Shown here one piece after another: positions 29,305-36,507 of a stretch of 64,000 nt of DNA. The translations under genes were made by a program, and so were the position numbers. This DNA comes from Methylobacterium hispanicum (GTDB lineage: Bacteria > Pseudomonadota > Alphaproteobacteria > Rhizobiales > Beijerinckiaceae). Numbering within the stretch: position 1 is the first letter of the stretch; every line of letters begins with the position of its first letter. Where the stretch lies: contig NZ_BPQO01000028.1 in NCBI RefSeq assembly GCF_022179285.1, forward strand, positions 27,600-91,599. Direction: 5' to 3'. A model generated the notes under the pieces. It ran no database searches and was not told the DNA's origin. It saw only the letters and a list, made by a program, of their open reading frames with translations.

Positions 29305-31037
29305 TCAGCGGACCTGGTCGAGGAGCTCGGCGCCCTGGGTCACCACCCGCTTGCCGGGTCCGATCCCCTCGGCCACCAGCAGGCGGGCGCCGTCGAGCGG
29401 CTCGACCCGCACGGGCCGCGCCTCGAAGCGCTCGGCGGTGGTGTGCTCGTAGACGACGTCCTGCCCGTTGCCGGTGCGCACCACGGCCGAGCGCGGCAGC
29501 GCCAGGCCGGCCTGCTCGGTCTCGGTCCCGGCCAGCACCGTGACGAACTGCCCGACGCGCAGGCCGGCGGCGTCGCCGAGGACCGCGAACTGCACCGGGA
29601 TAGCCTGGTTGCGGTCGGCGAGCCCCGTGCCCTGGTAGGCGAGCTTGAGGGTCCGGCCATCCGCGAGCCGGGCGGTGGCGTTCTGCGCCGCGGTCAGCGC
29701 GTCGAAGCTGAGGGCCTCGACCCAGAGGCGGTTCGGGTCGACGATCTGGAACACCATCGCGCCGGGCGCGGCCATCTGCCCGGCCACGGCCGCGGCCTGC
29801 GCCACCACGCCGTCGACGGGCGCCACCAAGGTTTCGGGCTGCTGCCGGATCTTGTCGAGGGCGGCGCGGCGGTCGTGCAGGCCGTTCAGCTCCGCGACCG
29901 CGTCGTCGAGCTGGGTCTGGGCCACGGCGCCGGTGGTGGCGAGTTTTTTATAGCGCTCGACCCGGCGCTCGACGATGGCGACCTGCTGGTCGAGCTCGCC
30001 CTGCCGCTGGCGCATGTCGGAGACGTCGACGGCCTGGACCGGCGGCGTCACGGTCGCGAGCACGTCGCCCCTGCGCACCTTGGTGCCGAGGCGTGGGAAG
30101 AGGCCGGAGGGCGGTGGCGCGAGCCGGCCACCGACCGAGGACTGCACCACGCCGCTGGCGTTCGGGTCCGGGATGATGCGGCCCGGCAGCTCGACCGAGC
30201 GGTGGAAGCTGCCCTGCTCGGTCATGGTCGTTCGCAGGACGAGGAGCCGTTGCGTGGGCTTGGGCACGAACACGGAGCCGTCGGGCAGGCGCTGGGCGAG
30301 GTCAGCCGAGCCGGGGGCCCGCGCCTCGATCAGGGCGGCCCCCCGCATCGGCTCGCCGTGGTCCTCGTCGCCGTGCGCGAAGGCGGCGGTGCCGAGGATG
30401 AGGGTGATGCCGATGGCGAGCAGCGCCAGGGCGGGGGCGCCTCGGCGCCCGCGAACGACCGCGGTGACGAGCATGCCGAGCAGGAACGCGACGGCGACCG
30501 CCGCCACCAGCGTCGGGTCCTTGGCCGTCAGGCGCTCCCGGAGGCCGTGGGCGAACTCGGAGGCGCGTCCAAAGGCCGCTTGCGTCGGCGTCGGCTTGGC
30601 GGCCGCTGCGGCTGCCTGCGCGGCGGGATCGGGCACGGTGACCGCCACGGTCAACACGTCGACCGCATCCCCGGCCGTGACGGTCGCCACGAGCTCGTGC
30701 CGGCCGGGCTTCGCCAGCCAGGGCACCGGCAGCGCGTAGCCGCCCTCGGGCGTGGCCGCGGCGATCTTGGCCCCCTCCGGCGTCTCGACCTCGATGGTCG
30801 CGCCGGGCACCGGCTCGTTCGTCCGGAAGCGGTCGAGGAACAGCGTCAGGGTGCCGTCGCGCGGGATGGCGACGAGCTCGAAGGCGTCGGACAGCGCCTC
30901 GCCGCGCGGCGCGATGGTCTTGGTGACGGGCGGCGGCGCGGCGCCGTGGTCATGCCCTCGTGGGCGAGCGCGGGCCCCGCCAGGACGGCGGCAAGCAGCG
31001 CCACCGCCCCGGGGGCGGCGGCAAGACGGGTCGACAT
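29305..31037 (-). pseudogene. cusB: CusB-like membrane-fusion protein, one-base frameshift near the N-terminus
   Basis: The adaptor starts at ATG 31037 with a signal peptide (MSTRLAAAPGAVALLAAVLA, then AHEG). At about 30953-30956 one base seems to be missing: with it the protein would read HEG-HDHGAAPPPVTKTIAPRG and continue into the long frame that ends at 29305. Without it the frame runs into Arg/Pro-rich noise and the rest (about 550 residues, including a Cus-type barrel-sandwich and coiled coil around RQRQGELDQQVAIVERRVER) lacks a signal. A membrane segment VAVAFLLGMLVTAVV in the middle suggests an extra N-terminal domain compared with CusB. Either a real inactivation or a sequencing error. 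Confidence 0.8.
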
Positions 31038-31125
31038 GAATGGGTATCCTCGCGTCGGGAAGTCCGGATGCACGCCGCGATGGCGGACGCAGTCCGGGCG
31101 TTGCGCGCCTCAGGCGCGCCTCACG

Positions 31126-31602
31126 TCACGCGAGGGTTCGTGGCGGCTTGGGCAGGGCCTCGGGGCCGACGCCCGGGCGGCCAGCGACGTCGTGCGGGAT
31201 CAGCTTGGCAGTGCGGACCACGGGAAGTGACAGGGCCCCCGTGCCGGACATGATGCCCGACGCGCAACAGACCATGGTCCCGCAGCAGGAGCCCCTGCAG
31301 CCGGCCGGACAGCACCTACCGCCGGCGTCATTCGCTCGCAGCGAGGCCACCGGCTCGACGGCCGGCGCCTGAAGATCGACAGCGGTCCGGGGCCTCGCCG
31401 ACGTCTTTACGACGCGCGAAGGGGCAGCGGAAACCGTGGTCTCAGCGATGGAGGGCGCCGCCTGGACATATGCCGCCGCGGCTTGGTGGCGGCCATGGTG
31501 CGCGTGGCCCTCGTGGGCCTGGACGGCGGACGGCGCGACGTAGGCGATGATCGCGAGGATCATCGCCGCCATCAGGCGCACGATTTGCCGGTCGGGGCTC
31601 AT
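31126..31602 (-). CDS. Exported Cys-rich hypothetical protein
   Basis: A 158-residue protein starting MSPDRQIVRLMAAMILAI with a signal peptide to about VQAHEGHAHHGRH, then an Ala/Pro/Thr-rich linker and a compact Cys cluster CCPAGCRGSCCGTMVCC near residue 100. The His-rich start after the signal and the Cys cluster suggest periplasmic metal binding. It precedes the CusB-like gene on the same strand by 88 bases and may be the first gene of that transcript. No family name can be given. Confidence 0.65.
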   Translation of the reverse strand: MSPDRQIVRLMAAMILAIIAYVAPSAVQAHEGHAHHGRHQAAAAYVQAAPSIAETTVSAAPSRVVKTSARPRTAVDLQAPAVEPVASLRANDAGGRCCPAGCRGSCCGTMVCCASGIMSGTGALSLPVVRTAKLIPHDVAGRPGVGPEALPKPPRTLA

Positions 31603-31690
31603 GAGGGCTGCTTACACCGTTTCCAGTGGCGGGACTATGTCGTCAGGGACGTGAATGCCGGCGTGCAGGTTTGGTTGCCGCGGCGGCGTT

Positions 31691-31898
31691 TCAAGGTGCC
31701 GCGGGCAACGGCTCGGCCGGGTAGCCGGCGGCCGTGATGGCCTGGGCGATGCGGTCGGCGAGGCCGCCGGCGCCCGAACCCGTCACGCGTTTGGCCCGCA
31801 GGTCGGCATTGACCCGAGCCCCGGACTCGACGCCGAGGACGGCGCGTGACGGCCTGGTCGCAGCCGCAACCCGGTTCCGAGACCCTGTATCGGGCCAT
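31691..31898 (-). pseudogene. Frameshifted HMA-domain (CopZ-like) mini-gene
   Basis: ATG 31898 begins MARYRVSEPGCGCDQAVTR, a degenerate version of the HMA start with the metal loop GCGGC reduced to GCGC. Around 31851 one base is missing, after which another frame continues as GVESGARVNADLRAKRV and ends PAEPLPAAP, the second half of an HMA fold. The gene is therefore broken twice, in the metal site and in frame. A near copy of its 5' end and promoter lies at 32389-32531. Confidence 0.7.
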
Positions 31899-31926
31899 GA
31901 CGCTCTCCCCTCGGTGGCGTCCCGCT

Positions 31927-31957
31927 CAGATGGGGCTTCCCATAGTGGGAAGGTCAA
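31927..31957 (-). promoter_or_regulatory. CueR-type promoter, copy 1
   Basis: On the minus strand TTGACC (31957-31952) and CATCTG (31932-31927) are 19 bp apart, and the spacer contains the dyad CTTCCCACTATGGGAAG, the form recognised by CueR/HmrR copper regulators. It directs the frameshifted CopZ-like gene. No obvious CueR is encoded in the window. Confidence 0.8.
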
Positions 31958-32130
31958 CAGGCTTTTCCGGGACAGGAGGTGAAAACCACAATTGATGGCT
32001 TTCCCTCGAAAAGACGCGCCACCCGAAGAAAGCCGCGCAAGCCGGGCTTTCCACCGAGTTCGCTGAGGCGTCGCATGAGCGCGGTCGCGCCGCCTGGCCA
32101 GGTCGGGGCCGAACCGGTCCAGCGATAGTC

Positions 32131-32334
32131 TCAGCCGCGCCCCTTGTCCTTCCGGTAATGGTCGCGAACGAGCTGACCCGGCGAGGGCTGCGCGACCATG
32201 GTGCCGCCGTACCCGGCTGCCTTGGCCAGGTTGATCGCATGATCTGCGCACTTGGCCGCGTATTCGCCTGCGCAAACCTCGTGGCCGTCCGTGTTCGTTG
32301 CGTAAACCAAGTAGGTGCGGTCGGGATTTGCCAT
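32131..32334 (-). CDS. Hypothetical protein, 67 residues
   Basis: A small cytoplasmic protein beginning MANPDRTYLVYATNTDGHEV with two Cys residues (VCAGEYAAKCADHA) and a basic C-terminus. Composition and codon use look coding. It lies between the two decayed CopZ-like mini-genes. An in-frame ATG seven codons earlier is an alternative start. Function unknown. Confidence 0.5.
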   Translation of the reverse strand: MANPDRTYLVYATNTDGHEVCAGEYAAKCADHAINLAKAAGYGGTMVAQPSPGQLVRDHYRKDKGRG

Positions 32335-32388
32335 GGTGTTTCGCCAGAATCGCAATCGACCGATTGTGAATCGAATCGAACGGTTTCG

Positions 32389-32472
32389 TCAAAATCGGAT
32401 ATCGGTCACGACGTGTATGACGGTCCGGGCGCAGCCGCCGCAGCCCATTTTCTCGACCCTGTAGCGGACCAT
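32389..32472 (-). pseudogene. Truncated HMA-domain (CopZ-like) mini-gene
   Basis: From ATG 32472 the frame reads MVRYRVEKMGCGGCARTVI and stops after 27 residues (VTDIRF). The metal loop GCGGC is intact but the rest of the HMA fold is gone. It is a paralogue of the frameshifted copy at 31691-31898, and its promoter is also duplicated. Confidence 0.65.
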
Positions 32473-32500
32473 GACGCCCTCCCGTCGGTGGCGTCCTACG

Positions 32501-32531
32501 CAGATGGGGCTTCCCCTGGTGGGAAGGTCAA
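32501..32531 (-). promoter_or_regulatory. CueR-type promoter, copy 2
   Basis: Minus-strand TTGACC (32531-32526) and CATCTG (32506-32501) with a 19-bp spacer holding CTTCCCACCAGGGGAAG. The 60 bases from this box to the ATG are a near repeat of the stretch at 31896-31957. Confidence 0.78.
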
Positions 32532-32546
32532 GGGCCGCGGCGCCCG

Positions 32547-33665
32547 TCAGGCCGGCGCCCACACGGCAATCGTCGTCGCAGGCTCCTGGTGGCCGTGCCG
32601 GATGCCCTCCCAGCCGAGCCAGCCCGTGTAGAGGCCGACCAGGACGATCAGAGCCGCGGAGGCGTAGGGGGCCCGCCGGGCGAAGGCGTCGAAGCCCGAC
32701 CAGCGGTTCGCCACGTGCCTCACGCTGAGCGCGGCCAGGATTCCGGCCGACACCATCGTGAGCGCCAGCCCGATGCTGAAGCACACGACGAGCGCTAAGC
32801 CGAGGCTGAACTGCTTGAGCTGGATGCAGAGCAGCAGCACCGTGATGGCGGCCGGGCACGGGATCAGGCCGCCCGTCAGGCCGAACAGCACGATCTGACC
32901 GGTGGTCACGGTGCGGCCCCCGAACCGTCGCCGGATGGCCTCGGCGTGCGCCCGGGCGTGTGCGTCGTCCTCGTCGCCCAGGTTCAGGTGGTCGTGTGCG
33001 TGGCCGTGCTCCTCGAACGCGACCTCGTGGATCTCCGCCCCGGCGGACCCATCGAGGTGCAGCCGTGCCCTGAAGGCATGCGGCTCCGGGATCTCCTCCA
33101 TGCTCTCCAGGAAGTCGCCCCCACTCGCGAACGAGAATGCCTGGCGGGCACCGTCGGGTCGGACCGTCTCAAGGGTGACGCGCTGGGCCGGGGGCAGCAC
33201 GCCCTTGACCCGGCTCAGGCGCCAGCGCGGCGGCACGCCGTCCTCGATGACCTCCAGCTGGAAGACGCCATCGCGGGCCATGATGCCGTGGCCCTCGGCG
33301 TCGTGGTGGTGGTCGTGGTGCTGCTCGCGCCAGGTGCGCCACGCCATCCAGAGCGCGATGCCGACGATGAGGACGGCCGAGGCGAGCTGGAAGTACGGCT
33401 CGGACGCCTCGCCGCCCCACGCCTGCCCCAGGTACTGGCCGCCGAGCGCGATCACCCAGACGACCGCCGTGTGCGAGAGCGTCGCCGCCAAGCCCAGCAG
33501 GACCGCCTGCAGGACGGTGCCGCGGACCGCGATGATGAAGGCGGCCATCATCGTCTTGGAGTGGCCGGGCTCCAGGCCGTGCAGGGCGCCGAGCAGGATC
33601 GCGCTCGGCACGAACAGCCAGGCGTGCGCGGTCCCCTGCTGCAGCAATTCGGGAAACGGGACCAT
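32547..33665 (-). CDS. rcnA: Nickel/cobalt efflux protein RcnA
   Basis: A 372-residue NicO-family exporter. The first helices contain LGALHGLEPGHSKTM, the signature loop of the family, followed by a His-rich cytoplasmic loop (EQHHDHHHDAEGHG and EEHGHAHDH) and a second membrane block with GLTGGLIPCPAAITVLL. It lowers cytoplasmic Ni(II) and Co(II). ATG 33665 fits the protein start; the frame is open upstream across rcnR and beyond but only as shadow. The rcnR gene ends 14 bases upstream, so the two form one transcript. Confidence 0.93.
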   Translation of the reverse strand: MVPFPELLQQGTAHAWLFVPSAILLGALHGLEPGHSKTMMAAFIIAVRGTVLQAVLLGLAATLSHTAVVWVIALGGQYLGQAWGGEASEPYFQLASAVLIVGIALWMAWRTWREQHHDHHHDAEGHGIMARDGVFQLEVIEDGVPPRWRLSRVKGVLPPAQRVTLETVRPDGARQAFSFASGGDFLESMEEIPEPHAFRARLHLDGSAGAEIHEVAFEEHGHAHDHLNLGDEDDAHARAHAEAIRRRFGGRTVTTGQIVLFGLTGGLIPCPAAITVLLLCIQLKQFSLGLALVVCFSIGLALTMVSAGILAALSVRHVANRWSGFDAFARRAPYASAALIVLVGLYTGWLGWEGIRHGHQEPATTIAVWAPA

Positions 33666-33679
33666 GACGGGTCGCCCTC

Positions 33680-33958
33680 CTACTTCAGATAGGTCCGGAC
33701 GACCTCGATGAGCTCGGCCGCGCCCTTGGCACGCTCCGGGTCGGGCTCGCGAGCGGGGTCGACGACGTGATGGCGGATGTGGTCCTCCATCAGCTCGGCG
33801 GTCAGCCCGTTGATGGCGCCCCGCATCGAGGCGACCAGCATCAGCACGTCGGTGCAGCCGATCTCCGCCTCCAGGGCGCGCTCGACGGCCTCGGCCTGCC
33901 CCTTGATCCGGCGCACGCGCGCCAGAAGCTTGGTCTTGTCCTTGACGGTGTGGGACAT
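33680..33958 (-). CDS. rcnR: RcnR, Ni/Co-responsive repressor of the CsoR family
   Basis: A 92-residue all-helical repressor. It carries the RcnR ligand set: His3 in MSHT, Cys35 in EIGCTDV, and His60 and His64 in EDHIRHHVV, which separates it from Cu-sensing CsoR and formaldehyde-sensing FrmR. Metal binding releases it from DNA and allows rcnA expression. A palindrome typical of this family lies 26 bases before its ATG, so it probably represses its own operon. Confidence 0.94.
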   Translation of the reverse strand: MSHTVKDKTKLLARVRRIKGQAEAVERALEAEIGCTDVLMLVASMRGAINGLTAELMEDHIRHHVVDPAREPDPERAKGAAELIEVVRTYLK

Positions 33959-33983
33959 GGGTCGGCTCCCTTCGCTTCGTAAT

Positions 33984-34000
33984 ATAGGGGGCTACCCTAT
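33984..34000. promoter_or_regulatory. RcnR operator
   Basis: The palindrome ATAGGG-GGCTA-CCCTAT, with a G-tract and AT-rich arms, matches the kind of site bound by RcnR/CsoR-family tetramers. It lies between rcnR and the divergent DUF1289 gene and could regulate both. Confidence 0.75.
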
Positions 34001-34002
34001 GT

Positions 34003-34233
34003 ATGTCGAGCGAGAAGCCCGTTGCGGGCGAGGGAGGGCGTGCCGTGACGGAGAAGGATCCCTGCACCGGCGTCTGCCGGTTCGATGGCCGGTCGGGCTG
34101 GTGCGTCGGCTGCGGCCGGACCAGTTCGGAGATCAGGGCATGGCGTAAGATGACGCCCTGTCGGCGCACGGCGCTCGCGCGCGAATTGCCGCGCCGAGTC
34201 CGGCAGGCCAGCGGGGAGGGGGCCGCGCCCTGA
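34003..34233 (+). CDS. DUF1289 Cys-rich small protein
   Basis: A 76-residue protein with the DUF1289 pattern DPCTGVCRFD then WCVGCGRTSSEIRAW; four Cys residues could bind zinc or an iron-sulphur cluster. The family is widespread and of unknown function. The ATG at 34003 follows the RcnR operator by two bases; a GTG 14 codons later (before TEKDPC) is an alternative start that would leave the operator outside the leader. Confidence 0.8.
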   Translation: MSSEKPVAGEGGRAVTEKDPCTGVCRFDGRSGWCVGCGRTSSEIRAWRKMTPCRRTALARELPRRVRQASGEGAAP

Positions 34234-34365
34234 CCGAGCGCGCCGCCTTCGACGCGACCGACCACACTGCCCGCGTGAGCCTTGCCGATGACAGCGTTCC
34301 CGAAGGCGGGATGGTACGCTCCCATCCGGATGCGAAGGACGGGTATGCCGCGCCGATGCAGGTGA

Positions 34366-35608
34366 TGGACGAGACCGGGACCGACCGAACCCTCCCTGCC
34401 TGACGCGGCCTGGATCGGGAACCGCATCCGGGCCTGGCGCGACGACCCGGGCGGCTCCCACCGGACCTGGTCCCTGTGGGAGGAGCGCATCGAGAACTTC
34501 CGCGCGATCCGACGCCGCCTCCAGGCCGTGGTCGAGGAGATCCGGGCCGACACCTTCGGCAACGCCTACCGCGGCTCGTGACTGGAGACGGGGGCCCACG
34601 CGATCGCAGAGCAGCGCCAGGTCTTCCACGGCGCCGACCACGCCTTCCTCTGGAAGCCGAAGCTGCGCATCCCGGACATCCACGAGGACGGCGCCAACCA
34701 GGTCGCCTTCGGGCGCTTCCTCGACGCCTGCCTGCGCGGCACCGCCGAGGCGCAGGTGCTCGCGGCCATCCAAGCGCTCGACCAGGCGGGGATCACGAGC
34801 CTCGGCCCGGCGGCGGCGAACCTGCTCTACTTCCTGCACCCGACCTGGGTGAGCCCGTTCAACACGGCCATCGTGAAGGGCTACAACGCGCTGACCGGGG
34901 CCAACGCGACACTCGGCAAGTGGGACGAGTCCCTCGCCATGGGCCCGGGGGATCGTCGCCCTCAACGCCAGCCACCGGACGCTCCTCTCGAACGATGACG
35001 GGGGCGTCGCCGGCTTCCTGTTCGACGTCGGGTCCGGCCGCTGCCCGAGCGCGACGGGGGCCGCGGCCCTGGCCCGCCGGCGGGCGGACCTCGACCGGGT
35101 GCGGGCGCAGGCCGCGAGCAAGGCGGACCACACCCACACCGAGATCCAGGGCTGGCTGCGGGACCTCGGCCTGGCCCTCGGCTTCGACGTCTGGATCGCC
35201 TCGAACGACGCCGGCCGTCCCTACGGCCCCGGCCGCCTGTCGGGCGGCTGCCTCAACCGCCTGCCCGAACGCCTGACCGCGAGCGGCTCGGCCGAGACGG
35301 TGCAACTCATCGACGTGCTCTGGCTGGGCAAGGCGGGCGGCGACGTCGCGGCGGCCTTCGAGGTCGCGCGCACCACGAGCATCTATTCCGGCATCGTGCG
35401 CATGCTCGACCTCGCCCTCGGCGTCGAGGGCGGGACCGCGCGCAACTTCTTCCGGGTGGCTCGGGACAACCGCGGGGACGACGTGCGCGCCCAGTTCGCC
35501 GGGCCGGCGTTCTCGCGCGTGGGCGACCTCGACCCGCGTTACCTGCCCTCCAGCGAATTGCGCGGGACCCGCGAGGCCATTGCCCGCCCCGTCCGCATCG
35601 CACGATGA
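34366..35608 (+). pseudogene. Broken gene resembling a restriction-endonuclease-like protein
   Basis: One protein is spread over two frames with an internal stop. The first part (SLPDAAWIGNRIRAWRDD) runs to TGA at 34579, continues in the same frame (LETGAHAIAEQRQVFH, LLYFLHPTWVSPFN) to about 34950, where a G run (CCCGGGGGAT) shifts the frame; the last part reads GIVALNASHRTLL to FEVARTTSIYSGIVRMLDL and stops at 35608. That last motif is close to the FEVE-TTSIYSG-RM-DL core seen in some type II restriction nucleases, but the catalytic Glu of FEVE is Ala-Arg here (FEVAR). No start codon is found after the in-frame stop at 34363. Function is a guess; the decay is clear. Confidence 0.7.
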
Positions 35609-35741
35609 CGCGGTGCGAGCCTATCCCTGAGGCATCTCGGGCCGCCGCCCGGCGGCAGACCGAGCCCATGGGCCGCCCCTTCCGGAAACCACGGAGGATA
35701 ACCGGGAGCGAGAGCCCAAAGACTTCCCTCGTAAAACGCCC

Positions 35742-35772
35742 TTGACCCCGTACTACGGTACGGACCTTAGGC
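35742..35772 (+). promoter_or_regulatory. MerR-type promoter-operator of the 35804-41701 operon
   Basis: TTGACC (35742-35747) and TTAGGC (35767-35772) are 19 bp apart; the spacer holds the dyad CCGTAC-TACG-GTACGG. The GTAC-N4-GTAC core is the one bound by mercury-type MerR. It precedes the regulator gene on the same strand, so the regulator is auto-controlled with its operon. Confidence 0.82.
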
Positions 35773-35803
35773 TCACGGGGCGTTGGTGATGCCGGGGCAG
35801 CAC

Positions 35804-36256
35804 ATGCGGGATCCGACCATCGGGAAGGCGGCGCGGGAGGCCGGCGTCGGCGTCGAGACCATCCGGTTCTACGAGCGCCAGGGCTTGATCGCGCAGCCGG
35901 CCAAGGGGGCCGGCTATCGGACCTACCCGCCCGAGGTGATCGCCCGCATCCGCTTCATCCGGCAGGCCCAGAGGATCGGGTTCTCCCTCAAGGAGGCGCA
36001 GGAGCTCCTCGCCCTGCGCGCCGACCCGCAGGCCGACTGCGGCGACGTGCGGGCCCGGGCCCGGCACAAGATCGCCGAGGTGGACGCGAGGATCGCCGAA
36101 CTCCTGCGCGTCCGCGCCGCCCTGGAGGCCGTGGTCGCCTCGTGCCCGGGCCACGGCGGGCTGGGTGGCTGCACCATCCTGGAAGCCCTCGACGAGGCAC
36201 CGCCGGCACCGGCGGCGTGCCGATGCGGCGCGCCGAGAAAGAGGAAGACGCCATGA
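35804..36256 (+). CDS. MerR-family metal regulator with MerR-like Cys spacing
   Basis: A 150-residue regulator: winged helix (TIGKAAREAGVGVETIRFYE), long dimer helix with Cys in ADCGDV, and a metal loop SCPGHGGLGGC with the two Cys nine residues apart, as in mercury MerR (Cys82, Cys117, Cys126). A second Cys pair lies in the tail CRCGAP. ATG 35804 has GGGG six bases upstream and a 25-base leader from the promoter; ATG 35789 and the TTG at 35783 are possible earlier starts. Its stop overlaps the next ATG (ATGA), so it is the first gene of the P1B-ATPase operon. Inducer is probably a soft divalent metal. Confidence 0.87.
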   Translation: MRDPTIGKAAREAGVGVETIRFYERQGLIAQPAKGAGYRTYPPEVIARIRFIRQAQRIGFSLKEAQELLALRADPQADCGDVRARARHKIAEVDARIAELLRVRAALEAVVASCPGHGGLGGCTILEALDEAPPAPAACRCGAPRKRKTP

Positions 36257-36474
36257 GGACGGTCACCCTGAAGGTCGAAGGCTGGCGGTGCGCCGCCTGC
36301 TCCGCCTCGGTCGGCTCTCTGTTGGAGGCTCATCCCGGCGTCCGCGGCATCGACGTCTCCTTCGACGAGGGACGCGTCCGCGCCCTCTACGACCCGGCGA
36401 CCACCAGCGAGGACCGCCTCGTCGAGCTGATCGAGAAGCGCGGCTTCCAGGTCGTGGCCCGTACTTCGGCCTGA
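36253..36474 (+). CDS. Cytoplasmic HMA-domain metallochaperone
   Basis: A 73-residue single HMA domain without a signal peptide. The metal loop reads GWRCAACSASV with the CxxC pair. It resembles CopZ or the soluble MerP core and probably hands metal to the adjoining P1B-ATPase. ATG 36253 overlaps the regulator stop by four bases. Confidence 0.88.
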   Translation: MRTVTLKVEGWRCAACSASVGSLLEAHPGVRGIDVSFDEGRVRALYDPATTSEDRLVELIEKRGFQVVARTSA

Positions 36475-36507
36475 TCCGGCCGGCTGGACATTCCTGGAGA
36501 CGGACCG

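Noticed and set aside
32547..34562. RcnA with a 300-residue N-terminal extension
   Set aside because: The extension crosses rcnR and its operator in another frame and lacks coding composition; ATG 33665 gives a normal RcnA.
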